Shown: positions 17,654 through 25,087 of the stretch, in pieces
Layout of the letters: every line of letters begins with the position of its first letter
Numbering within the stretch: position 1 is the first letter of the stretch
NCBI GenBank assembly: GCA_019751125.1
Contig: JAIENU010000021.1
Span: 1 to 50,900 of the forward strand
Direction: 5' to 3'
Length of the DNA: 50,900 bases
Origin: Burkholderiales bacterium
GTDB lineage: Bacteria > Pseudomonadota > Gammaproteobacteria > Burkholderiales > SG8-41
Notes under the pieces: model-generated
Database searches by the model: none
What the model saw: only the letters and a program-made list of their open reading frames with translations
What the model was told of the DNA's origin: nothing
Program-made: the position numbers and the translations under genes

Positions 17654-18423
17654 GTACCCGCCGGCCCGTGCACATCGGCCTGTCGGCACGGCTGTTCCAT
17701 CCGGAGCAGGGTAGCCGCGGCATCAAGACCAAGACGCTGCAAGTGCTGGAGCAATCGGTGGCGCATTGGGTGATGGCGCGCGACGTTCTGGTGCTGATGA
17801 TTCCGTCGATCACCCGCGACGGCTCGCTGATGCGCAGTGACATCCGCCTGCGTGATTACGCGGAGTTTCTCGACGGGCTGATCCTGCAGGGCGGTGCGGA
17901 TGTGAGTCCGCAGGCCTACAACGAGGAGCCCCTGCGCAAGGAATGGGCCGGTGATCCGGTGCGTGATGCCTATGAGCTGGAGCTGCTGCATGAGTTCATG
18001 GAGATTGGCAAGCCGGTGCTCGGCATCTGCCGCGGCATGCAGCTGATCAATGTCGCGCTGGGCGGAACGCTGTATCAGGACCTGCCGAGCCAGCGTCCCG
18101 GATTGGTCGCCCATGAAAGCGAGGGGTATGACCGCAATAGCCACCCCGTGACCTTCACCCCGGATGGCCGCCTCAACGAGTGGTTTGCAGGTCAGGCCGG
18201 TGGCCGCGTGGTGTCGATCCACCATCAGGGTATCAACCGTCCGGGAAAGGATGTGCAGATCGAGGCCCTGTCGGAGGACGGCGTGGTCGAGGCGATCAGT
18301 TGCCAGCGGCCGGGGTTTGTCTGCGGCGTGCAGTGGCATCCCGAGTTCCATACTCATCCGGAAGATGAGCTTCTGGACTGCGGACCGTTGCTCGAAGCCT
18401 TCCTGGCTGCGGCAAAGGTTTAG
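17650..18423 (+). CDS. class I glutamine amidotransferase-like gamma-glutamyl hydrolase (peptidase C26)
   Basis: This 257-residue protein is related to PuuD and gamma-glutamyl-gamma-aminobutyrate hydrolases. The catalytic triad is visible: Cys127 in GICRGMQ, and His230 and Glu232 in [15 protein letters not shown] near residue 195 is also typical of this group. Its start overlaps the preceding ligase stop (ATGA), so the two proteins are translationally coupled and probably made in equal amounts. The expected reaction is cleavage of a gamma-glutamyl amide, reversing or completing the ligase step. The actual amine is unknown. Confidence 0.92.
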   Translation: MSTRRPVHIGLSARLFHPEQGSRGIKTKTLQVLEQSVAHWVMARDVLVLMIPSITRDGSLMRSDIRLRDYAEFLDGLILQGGADVSPQAYNEEPLRKEWAGDPVRDAYELELLHEFMEIGKPVLGICRGMQLINVALGGTLYQDLPSQRPGLVAHESEGYDRNSHPVTFTPDGRLNEWFAGQAGGRVVSIHHQGINRPGKDVQIEALSEDGVVEAISCQRPGFVCGVQWHPEFHTHPEDELLDCGPLLEAFLAAAKV

Positions 18424-18541
18424 GCGGCGCACGGTTCGGCGCTATCATCCGGGAAGGTAATCCCGAAAAAATCAGTTCTGTGCTGTGGAAACCGCAGCAG
18501 GACCGGCATCCTCCGCAGTGTTACCGACAAAGGAATGCTTC

Positions 18542-19330
18542 ATGAAATTCGGCCGCTTCCAACTCCAATCCCGCACCTTCTTCGGCCTGGTCGAAGGCGA
18601 ACAGGTCGTCGAACTCGACGGATCACCCTTCACCAGCTACAAGCCGACCACCACGCTGCATGCGCTCTCGGCACTTAAAACCCTGATCCCCTGTGAGCCG
18701 CGCAATTTCTACTGTGCAGGGCTGAATTACGGCGCGCATATCGAGTGGGCGGCGCGGCGCAAGGGTGTGGCGCCGAAGTATCCGGAAAAGGCTGATGTTG
18801 GTTACCGCTCGCCGAATGCGCTGTGCGCGACGGATGAGGCGATCGTGATTCCCGCCGATGCCTCGGACATGGTGCAGTTCGAGGGTGAACTGGTGGCGGT
18901 GGTGGGCAAGACGGCGAAGGGGCTGACCGAGGCCAACGCGCTGTCGTGCATCCTCGGTTACACGCTGGGCAACGATGTCAGCGAACGCAATTGGCAGAAG
19001 GCCGACCGCACGCTGTGGCGCGCGAAGAACTGCGACACCTGGAAGCCGATGGGGCCGTTCATCACCACCGGGCTGGATCCGATGAACCTCGATGTGGAAA
19101 TCCGCATCGATGGCAAACGTGTCGCCGGCTACAACACCAGCAAGATGCTGTTCTCCGCGCAGCGCTACATCGCCGAGATCACCAAGTACATGACGCTGCA
19201 TCCGGGCGACGTGATCTGGCTCGGCACCGACGATGCGACCGAACCCAACCTCGCGCACGGCCAGGTTTGCGAGATCGTGCAGAAGGACATCGGCGTGCTG
19301 CGTAATCCGGTGGTGCGCGAAGGGGCGTAA
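18542..19330 (+). CDS. fumarylacetoacetate hydrolase-family protein
   Basis: The 262-residue protein has the FAH C-terminal fold used by fumarylpyruvate hydrolases, HHDD isomerases and oxaloacetate decarboxylases. Metal ligands are likely Glu114 and Glu116 (FEGELVAV) and Asp145 (GNDVSERN), with a catalytic Lys in RAKNCDTWKPMGP. The N-terminal 60 residues form the small domain found in bacterial homologues. The first 42 codons are nearly duplicated at 14944. The gene is preceded by AAAGGA and followed by a REP-like repeat and a strong terminator at 19596. It probably cleaves a C-C bond in an aromatic-degradation intermediate; substrate unknown. Confidence 0.92.
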   Translation: MKFGRFQLQSRTFFGLVEGEQVVELDGSPFTSYKPTTTLHALSALKTLIPCEPRNFYCAGLNYGAHIEWAARRKGVAPKYPEKADVGYRSPNALCATDEAIVIPADASDMVQFEGELVAVVGKTAKGLTEANALSCILGYTLGNDVSERNWQKADRTLWRAKNCDTWKPMGPFITTGLDPMNLDVEIRIDGKRVAGYNTSKMLFSAQRYIAEITKYMTLHPGDVIWLGTDDATEPNLAHGQVCEIVQKDIGVLRNPVVREGA

Positions 19331-19340
19331 CGCTCGGGTC

Positions 19341-19446
19341 GTCATTCCGGACGGGCGCAGCCCGGGCCGGAATCCAGTGCTGTTTTGAAATCCCTGGATC
19401 CCGGCTTTCCCCCAAGGGGACTTCCTTCGGGGCGTGCCGGGATGAC
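19341..19446. repeat. REP/MITE-like inverted repeat
   Basis: The ends are GTCATTCCGG (19341) and CCGGGATGAC (to 19446), near-perfect inverted repeats, with internal CCGGAATCCAG and CCTGGATCCCGG. This resembles the intergenic repeats that are widespread in proteobacterial genomes. It lies just after the FAH gene. Confidence 0.65.
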
Positions 19447-19461
19447 AGAGCAGAATTTATT

Positions 19462-19489
19462 GTAAGCCATTGTTTTTATTGATAAATTT
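19462..19489 (-). repeat. AT-rich dispersed element, copy 3
   Basis: The minus strand contains TTTATCAATAAAAACAATGG followed by CTTAC. It is nearly identical to the copy at 47284 (TTTATCAATTAAAACAATGG then CTTATG). It lies between a REP-like repeat and a terminator. Confidence 0.65.
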
Positions 19490-19595
19490 GTAGTTTCTCC
19501 CGCGGGGGCGTCACCGGGCATGCCTCGGTGTTTAGACAGGCTCAGTATCAGCACGAACGGCTATGAGGTTGGCAGTGCTGACAATGAAGTGAACG

Positions 19596-19623
19596 GCCGC
19601 GCCGAATCGGGCGCGGCTTTTTT
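19596..19623 (+). terminator. intrinsic terminator
   Basis: A perfect 8-bp stem GCCGCGCC (19596-19603) / GGCGCGGC (19610-19617) with a six-base loop is followed by six T residues. It closes the transcription unit ending in the FAH gene. Confidence 0.85.
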
Positions 19624-19717
19624 ATTGGCGGCTTCGCGTGATTGATCGCAGCCTCTTTCTTTTTCCTGCAGCAAAACGCCGATAATGTGGGACGTTTTCA
19701 AGGGGGGGGAGAAAATC

Positions 19718-20572
19718 ATGGGCATGAATACACTCAAGAACATCATCCGCAGGCTCGCGCTGCTGGCCTTGATGGCCGTGCTGCCGGCACAGGCCGCACC
19801 GGCGCTGGAGCAGATCGGCGAGTTCAACATACCCGAGGCCAACCAGGGCATCGGTGTGGACCGCAACCATTTCTATGCGGTCGACAATTACGCCATCGCC
19901 AAGTACGACAGGCGCACCGGCCAGCTGGTGAAAAAGTGGCAGGGCGAGAAGGGCGGGCAGATCCTGCACCTCGACAGCGCGATGGTGATGGGCGGCAAGA
20001 TCTACGCTTCGCACTCGAATTATCCGCAGTGGCCGATGACCAGCTCGGTGGAGATTTTCGACGCGGAGACGATGGAGCACATCGGCACGCACAGCTTCGG
20101 CATCCAGTGGGGCTCGATGACCTGGCTCGACTGGCACGATGGCCACTGGTGGGGCACCTTCGCCAACTACGACCGCCTGTTCGGGCCGAACAAGACGCCC
20201 TACGGCCACAAGGTCAACACGGTGATGATCAAGTTCACCCGCGACTTCCGTCCGCTGCAGATGTGGACGCTGCCGAAATCCATACTCGACAAGTTCGAGG
20301 ACATGAGCAACTCCGGCGGCTCCTGGGGGCCGGACGGTTTTCTGTACCTGACCGGGCATGATCCGGCCGAGCTCTACCGCATGCGCATCCCGAAGGCGGG
20401 TTCGATACTGGAGCTGGTGGATGTGATTCCGATGAACATCCGCGGCCAGGGCATTGCCTGGGACCGCTCGCAACCAGGCGTGATCTACGGCATCATCCGC
20501 GCCACGGCTGCCGAGCGCAAAGCCGGCGGCTCGCACAAGGTGACAGTGTTCCGTCTGGTTGAAAAACCCTGA
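19718..20572 (+). CDS. secreted beta-propeller-like protein of unknown function
   Basis: This 284-residue protein begins with a signal peptide (KNIIRRLALLALMAVLPAQA, cleavage about residue 24 after AQA). The mature part shows repeating YAVDNY / YASHSN / WGTFANYDR / YLTGHD blocks spaced by about 45-50 residues, suggesting a propeller with four or more blades, similar in style to NHL or SMP-30-like proteins but not assignable to either. The ATG at 19718 is chosen for the G-rich ribosome-binding site ending at 19711. It is 35 bases upstream of the PncC-like gene. Periplasmic location is well supported; function is not. Confidence 0.75.
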   Translation: MGMNTLKNIIRRLALLALMAVLPAQAAPALEQIGEFNIPEANQGIGVDRNHFYAVDNYAIAKYDRRTGQLVKKWQGEKGGQILHLDSAMVMGGKIYASHSNYPQWPMTSSVEIFDAETMEHIGTHSFGIQWGSMTWLDWHDGHWWGTFANYDRLFGPNKTPYGHKVNTVMIKFTRDFRPLQMWTLPKSILDKFEDMSNSGGSWGPDGFLYLTGHDPAELYRMRIPKAGSILELVDVIPMNIRGQGIAWDRSQPGVIYGIIRATAAERKAGGSHKVTVFRLVEKP

Positions 20573-20607
20573 TTGCTTATTGGCGGTGAACGCATGATGG
20601 TGAACGT

Positions 20608-21099
20608 ATGAATGAGCTGCTGCCCCACGCACAACGCGCGATCGAACTGCTCAAGGCCCGCGGCCACACCATCGCGGTCGCTGAGTCTTCCTGCGGCGGG
20701 CTGATCACCGCGGCGCTGCTCGCGGTGCCCGGCGCCTCGGCCTGCGTGCGCGGCGGCCTGGTGATCTACACCTACCAGATGCGCCGCGAATTCCTCGGCC
20801 TCGCCGACAAGGATGTGCGCGACATCACACCCTCGACCGAGGAATACGCCTTGCGCAAGGCGCGGCGCCTGCGCGAGCGCTCGGCCACCCACTGGACACT
20901 GGCTGAAACCGGTGCCGCCGGCCCCACCGGCAGCCGCTACGGATTTCCGCCGGGGCATGCCTGCTTCGCGGTGATCGGCCCTGCGGGCGAGCATTCACGC
21001 ACGCTGGAAACCGGCTCGCCCGACCGTGTCGCCAACATGCAGGCTTTTGCCGCGGCGGCGATTGACCTGCTGTGTGAGGCGGTTAAGGCGTCAAGCTGA
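20608..21099 (+). CDS. CinA C-terminal (PncC-like) amidohydrolase family protein
   Basis: This 163-residue stand-alone CinA C-terminal domain belongs to the family that deamidates nicotinamide mononucleotide. AESSCGGLITAALL (from about residue 25) corresponds to the usual AESCTGG active-site motif with Ser27 as nucleophile, and ETGAAGPTGSRYG to the conserved glycine-rich loop. In the GGLVIYTYQMRREFLG segment, where a YSNxxK-like sequence is common, arginine seems to occupy the lysine position, so activity is uncertain. The start is ATG 20608. PncC-like is the best label, not a proven enzyme. Confidence 0.85.
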   Translation: MNELLPHAQRAIELLKARGHTIAVAESSCGGLITAALLAVPGASACVRGGLVIYTYQMRREFLGLADKDVRDITPSTEEYALRKARRLRERSATHWTLAETGAAGPTGSRYGFPPGHACFAVIGPAGEHSRTLETGSPDRVANMQAFAAAAIDLLCEAVKASS

Positions 21100-21116
21100 T
21101 CAGCGTGACGCCGGTT

Positions 21117-22169
21117 TCATTCTTTCCACAGCGTCGCTAATTCAATATCCGGCGCAATCCGCAACAGCGCATCGCGCCCTTGTTTTGCGCGGTTGCGCCA
21201 ACCGCGGCCACGGGTGACGAGATCGCGCCAGGCCTTGTTGAAGGTGCCGGCCTGGCCGTTTTGTGCAAACCAGGCGGCGAGCGCGGCAACCTGCAGCAAA
21301 TCCTTGTTTGCCTTGGCGCGCTGGTTCAGCGGGCGTTCGCCATAGACCACCAGCTTGTGCACGGCGTAGCGTTCGGGCGCCGGCAGATTCACCATGCAGG
21401 CGCCGGTGCGCCCGAACACGCAGGCCTGGGTCAGCTCTTCCAGCGCGAATTCCATAAACTTCAACGGTTCGAGGGCGACATTGAGTGCGGGGATGCGCGC
21501 CGGTTTGTGGCTGCGTCCACGGGTGGTCAGGAAATCCACCCGCAGCTCGGCATCGGCCGGGTTGCGATACTGGCTGCCGATGGAGCCATCGAGTTCGGTG
21601 ATCGGCAGCAAACCCATTTCCAGTGACTGCAGGGCATCGTGTACGTTGACTTCGAGGTCGGCATGCATCGCGACGGACACATTATTGCCGGCATGGGCCA
21701 GATCGACATCAAGCGTGGTGGAGGCATCCCGCCAGCGCACGCCGAGCAGATTGCCATAGGCAATGAAGGCATGGGTGCCGACCAGCAGCGCGCCGGTGCG
21801 GAACAGGCCGTATTCGCCGAGTCGCTTGATCAAGCGAAAGTGCTTGGGCGCCATTGGCGCGCAACCGAGGTTGATTGCAGACAGCGCCTGTGGCGCAAGC
21901 GCTTTCGGATTGCGGTTGCGGCGGAAACGTTCTACCAGCGCGAGCACCGTCTCGTTGTCGGGGCCGACATAACTGACGCGGGTGCGTTCGGCCCCGGCTT
22001 CACGCCAGCTGAAGTACCAATATTCCTTGCCCTTGCGCGACAGCTTCTGGAAGCTGCCTGAAAGTCCTGCCAGCGCGTTTTCCATCTCGAAGGTGCGCGT
22101 ACGCTCGGCCAATTCGGCGTAGGCCGTTTGTGCCGGCAGGGATAATTCGGTGTAACGCGGATCGGGCAT
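21117..22169 (-). CDS. GSU2403-like nucleotidyltransferase-fold protein
   Basis: This 350-residue protein resembles the nucleotidyltransferase-fold family typified by GSU2403. The central segment GLFRTGALLVGTHAFIAYGNLLG is followed by STTLDVDLAH, which supplies the DxD-like acidic pair, and by ELRVDFLTT, a third acidic position. The N-terminal about 90 residues contain a WYFSWREAG motif and are helical; the C-terminus (RYAVHKLVVYGERP...KDLLQVAAL) resembles the helical region of MNT-type proteins. Its promoter holds a perfect 10-bp inverted repeat. Substrate is unknown; tRNA or protein nucleotidylation are open options. Confidence 0.78.
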   Translation of the reverse strand: MPDPRYTELSLPAQTAYAELAERTRTFEMENALAGLSGSFQKLSRKGKEYWYFSWREAGAERTRVSYVGPDNETVLALVERFRRNRNPKALAPQALSAINLGCAPMAPKHFRLIKRLGEYGLFRTGALLVGTHAFIAYGNLLGVRWRDASTTLDVDLAHAGNNVSVAMHADLEVNVHDALQSLEMGLLPITELDGSIGSQYRNPADAELRVDFLTTRGRSHKPARIPALNVALEPLKFMEFALEELTQACVFGRTGACMVNLPAPERYAVHKLVVYGERPLNQRAKANKDLLQVAALAAWFAQNGQAGTFNKAWRDLVTRGRGWRNRAKQGRDALLRIAPDIELATLWKE

Positions 22170-22182
22170 GGCGAGTCTCCAG

Positions 22183-22215
22183 GTTGTTAGACATTATTTC
22201 AAAACGTCTAACAAC
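22183..22215. promoter_or_regulatory. perfect 10-bp inverted repeat in the nucleotidyltransferase promoter
   Basis: GTTGTTAGAC (22183-22192) and GTCTAACAAC (22206-22215) are separated by 13 AT-rich bases. The repeat lies 13 bases upstream of the minus-strand start codon. It is a strong operator candidate, although a hairpin in the mRNA leader cannot be excluded. Confidence 0.6.
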
Positions 22216-22256
22216 TGGCAAGTCCCGCAAGTCTTGGAAAAAGAGATTAATCGTCT

Positions 22257-22284
22257 TTAACTAATTGTTTTTATTATATATTTT
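22257..22284 (-). repeat. AT-rich dispersed element, copy 4
   Basis: The minus strand contains ATATATAATAAAAACAATTA followed by GTTAA. It matches copy 1 at 1947 over almost its whole length. It lies in the divergent interval ahead of the first selenoprotein operon. Confidence 0.6.
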
Positions 22285-22342
22285 ATTGAAGATGAGTATG
22301 GGGCCTGACGACAGACCCAAGGCTAAATCGTAAAATGCCGAC

Positions 22343-23395
22343 ATGAACAGCGTCCCTGCCATGCCTGCTTTCACCAGCACTATCCACGAAGTCGTCGACG
22401 CGGCCGAAGCCAACGAACTGTTCCAGCGTAACGGCTGGACCGACGGTTTGCCCATCGTGCCGCCGACCGAAGATGCGGTGGCGCGGTTTCTGGCCGCGGC
22501 ACAGCTTGCGCCGGATGATGTCATCGGCATCGAGCCGGTACGCCGGCGCAGCCTCAGTGCCGAAAAGGTGGCGATTGCCGCGGTGATGGCCGGCTGCCTG
22601 CCGGAATACCTGCCAGTGGTGGTGGCGGTGGTCAAGGCGATGTGCCAGCCCGAGTACGCGCTGCACGGCAGTACCGCCAGCACCGGTGGCAGCGCGCCTT
22701 TCATCGTGGTCAACGGCCCCGTGCGCCAGGCCATCGGCATGAACGCCACCCACAACGTGCTCGCCAATGCCAGCCGCGCCAACGCCACCATCGGCCGCAG
22801 CATCCGCCTGATGCTGCTCAATGTGCTCGGTGGTGTGCCCGGCCAGCTCGACCGCGCCACGCTGGGTCATCCCGGCAAGTTCACCTTCTGCGTCGCCGAA
22901 GACGAGGAAGATTCGCCGTGGCTGCCGCTGTCGGCGGAGCGCGGCGTTCCCGCGGGCCGGTCGGCGGTGACCGCGATGCAGGTGCAGTCGCCGCTGCAGA
23001 TCATGAACGAGTGGACCCACGACCCGCGCGAAATCGGTGACACCTATGCCGCGGCAATATGCAGCAACATGCTGCTGTATTCGATCTGGGAGGGTAATTA
23101 CGCGGTGGTCATCCCCAAGCAGCACCGCGAGATTTTTGCCGCCGCCAGCTGGAGCAAGCAGAACATCCGCGATTACGTGTTCGAGAAGGCGCGGGTCAAG
23201 CGCGGCGAATGGCGCGGCGTGGGCAAGGCCGCTGTGGCCGGTCGCAAGGATGAAGACAAGGTCTACTGCGCGCTGCGCTCGCCCGATGATCTGCTGGTGA
23301 TCGCCGCCGGCGGCCCGGCCGGGGGGTTTGGCGCGATACTGCCGCCGTGGTACGGCAAGAAATCGCTGGCGGTGACGATGGCCATCGATGCGTGA
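22343..23395 (+). CDS. UGSC-selenoprotein partner protein (unknown function)
   Basis: This 350-residue protein matches no family I can name, but it is clearly homologous to residues about 200-480 of the fused selenoprotein at 43925. Shared blocks are DGLPIVPPT / DGLPVWPAT, AGCLPEYLPVVVAVV / AGGRPEYLPVLIAAV, PFIVVNGPV / PVVIVNGPI, IGRSIRLMLLNVLGGVPG / IGRALRLLQQNVGGALPG and VAEDE / FAEDE. Cys in AGCLPEY is Gly in the fusion. No signal peptide or membrane segment is evident, so it is probably cytoplasmic. It ends 20 bases before the UGSC selenoprotein, and the fusion elsewhere implies that the two act together. Confidence 0.85.
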   Translation: MNSVPAMPAFTSTIHEVVDAAEANELFQRNGWTDGLPIVPPTEDAVARFLAAAQLAPDDVIGIEPVRRRSLSAEKVAIAAVMAGCLPEYLPVVVAVVKAMCQPEYALHGSTASTGGSAPFIVVNGPVRQAIGMNATHNVLANASRANATIGRSIRLMLLNVLGGVPGQLDRATLGHPGKFTFCVAEDEEDSPWLPLSAERGVPAGRSAVTAMQVQSPLQIMNEWTHDPREIGDTYAAAICSNMLLYSIWEGNYAVVIPKQHREIFAAASWSKQNIRDYVFEKARVKRGEWRGVGKAAVAGRKDEDKVYCALRSPDDLLVIAAGGPAGGFGAILPPWYGKKSLAVTMAIDA

Positions 23396-23415
23396 CAGCA
23401 CATCAGGAGAAAACC

Positions 23416-23946
23416 ATGCCCCTCAGAGTCCTCGATCCCACCCAGTCCGCCCACGGCGAAGCGCTGCACCTCGCGCCGCCGCTGGCCAGCCTCGAAGGTG
23501 CCGTGGTAGGCATGATCGACAATGCCAAGATCGGCACCGCGCGGCTGTTCGATTTCATCGAAGAAATCCTCAAGCAGGAATACCGGGTGCGTGAATGCAT
23601 CCGCCGGCGCAAGCCCGATGCCTCGCGCCCGGTGCCTGGACCGATGCTGATGGAGCTGCGCGGCGCGGATGCCATCCTCGCCGCCACCGGCGACTGAGGC
23701 AGCTGCTCGTCGTGCAGTCTGCACGACGCCATCGAAGCCGAGCGCCTCGGCATCCCCGCGGTCGCGATCATGACCGACCGCTTTGTCGCCACCGCCAAAG
23801 CCGTGGCCGGCGTCAACGGCCTGAAGGACTATCCCTTCGCGGTGATCGCCCATCCGATCGCCAACAACGACGATGCCGTGCTGCGTGAAAAGGCGCGCAT
23901 CGCCGTTGATGCGATGCTGCCGCTGCTGATGCAACGCAAGAGCTAA
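23416..23946 (+). CDS. UGSC-family selenoprotein, UGA 23695-23697 read as selenocysteine
   Basis: The frame from ATG 23416 (AGGAGA at 23405) meets UGA at codon 94 and then stays open to TAA 23944, giving 176 residues. The sequence around the UGA is GADAILAATGD-U-GSCSSCSLHD: the Sec-Gly-Ser-Cys motif that names the UGSC (seleno)protein family, with Cys97 and Cys100 as possible resolving residues. The part after the UGA (RLGIPAVAIMTDRFVATAKA) aligns with the second UGSC protein of this window, so it is coding. A perfect hairpin lies 11-31 bases downstream. No signal peptide is seen. A thiol/selenol redox or covalent-catalysis role is inferred; the reaction is unknown. Standard gene calling would stop at residue 93. 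Confidence 0.9.
23698..23728 (+). promoter_or_regulatory. bacterial SECIS-like hairpin
   Basis: Just after the UGA, CGTCGTGCA (23708-23716) pairs perfectly with TGCACGACG (23720-23728) around a GTC loop. The apex UGCAGUCUGCA differs from the E. coli fdhF SECIS apex (UGCAGGUCUGCA) by a single missing G. The loop G-U lies about 20 bases from the UGA, within the distance usual for SelB recognition. Confidence 0.8.
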
Positions 23947-23964
23947 GTCCCGGGCGCAAGGACG

Positions 23965-23995
23965 AAAAAAAGCGGACCTGCGGGTCCGCTTTTTT
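23965..23995. terminator. bidirectional intrinsic terminator
   Basis: The stem GCGGACC / GGTCCGC is flanked by seven A residues and six T residues, with a four-base loop. It separates the selenoprotein operon from the convergent Bug receptor gene and can work on both strands. Confidence 0.88.
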
Positions 23996-24008
23996 GCGCC
24001 GCGAAAAT

Positions 24009-24977
24009 TTACTCGGCCTTGATCCCCGCCTCCTGAATCACCTTTGCATACTTAGCACGCTCGTTGCGGATGAAGCTGGTGAATTCCTTGGGGGTGTTGC
24101 CGACCGGAATCGCGCCCTGCTTGATCAGTGCGGCCTTCATGTCGGCGGAGTGGGTGGCGCGTACGGTTTCGGCGGCGAGTTTGTCGAGCACATTGGGCGG
24201 AATGCCGGCGGGCGCGACCATGCCGTACCAGGCCACCGATTCGTAGCCCGGCACACCGGCTTCGGCCATGGTTGGCACGTCGGGTGCGACGTCGAGGCGC
24301 TTTGCGGTGCTCACCGCCAGCGCGCGCACGCGTTTGGCCTGCACATGCGGCACCACGGTCAGCGCGGTGGTGATGGTGAAATCAACATGGCCCGCAATCA
24401 CATCGAGCAGGCCCTGATTGCCGCCCTTGTACGGGATGTGGTTCATCTTCACCTTGGCCATGTGCGCGAGCAGCTCGGTGGCGAGGTGCTGCGAGGAGCC
24501 GATGCCGCCGGTGGCGTAATTCACCGGCTTCGGTCCTTTGGCCATCGCCAGCAGGTCACGCAGGTTTGCAGCGTTGACCTTGGGGTTCAGCGCCAGCATC
24601 TGCGGCAGGATTGCGGTGAGGCTCACCGCGGTGAAGGCCTTGTCGGCGTCGTAGGGCAGGTTTTTCTGCAGCAGCGGATTGATGGCGTGGCCGATGGCGA
24701 CAAACATCAGCGTGTGGCCGTCGGGGTTGGCCTTGGCCGCGATGTCGGCTGCCACCACGCCGTTGGCGCCGGGCCGGTTGTCGGCGATGACCTGCTGGCC
24801 CCAGGCTTCCTGCAGCTTCTGGCCGATCATCCGCGCGAGGATGTCGGTCGAGCCGCCCGGCGTGAACGGCACCAGGATGCGGATCGGTTTGTCCGGGTAA
24901 TTAGGGGTCTGGGCGGCGGCCTGCGCGGGCAGTGCGCAGACGGCGATGGAGAGCAGCAGGGGCAGGGTTTGTTTCAT
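24009..24977 (-). CDS. Bug/TctC-family periplasmic solute receptor
   Basis: This 322-residue receptor has a signal peptide ending near residue 24 (LLLSIAVCALPAQAAAQ) and the family start YPDKPIRILVPFTPGGSTDI, then AKANPDGHTLMFV and NHIPYKGGNQGLLDVI. The preserved features suggest a functional periplasmic carboxylate binder. It is convergent with the selenoprotein operon, separated by a bidirectional terminator, and lies about 110 bases downstream of a TauD-like gene on the same strand, so it could be co-transcribed with that gene. The ligand is unknown. Confidence 0.95.
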   Translation of the reverse strand: MKQTLPLLLSIAVCALPAQAAAQTPNYPDKPIRILVPFTPGGSTDILARMIGQKLQEAWGQQVIADNRPGANGVVAADIAAKANPDGHTLMFVAIGHAINPLLQKNLPYDADKAFTAVSLTAILPQMLALNPKVNAANLRDLLAMAKGPKPVNYATGGIGSSQHLATELLAHMAKVKMNHIPYKGGNQGLLDVIAGHVDFTITTALTVVPHVQAKRVRALAVSTAKRLDVAPDVPTMAEAGVPGYESVAWYGMVAPAGIPPNVLDKLAAETVRATHSADMKAALIKQGAIPVGNTPKEFTSFIRNERAKYAKVIQEAGIKAE

Positions 24978-25087
24978 GGTTCCTCCGGGTACGCGGGGTT
25001 TCCTTTCCGGCCTGGTCAGGCTGGCGGGAAACTCTTGTGAATCAAGTGTTCTTCAACAGGCTTGGGACGAGTAGCGATTTCCAAAGC

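Noticed and set aside
19530..19565. ACAGGCTCAG...CACGAACGG sequence resembling a common GC-rich intergenic repeat
   Set aside because: Only a degenerate single copy is seen. It is not enough to call an element separate from the REP-like repeat at 19341.
23695..23697. UGA at 23695 as an ordinary stop or as a frameshift/pseudogene
   Set aside because: The downstream frame stays open and aligns with the second UGSC protein. The motif after the UGA is Gly-Ser-Cys in both loci and a near-canonical SECIS follows.
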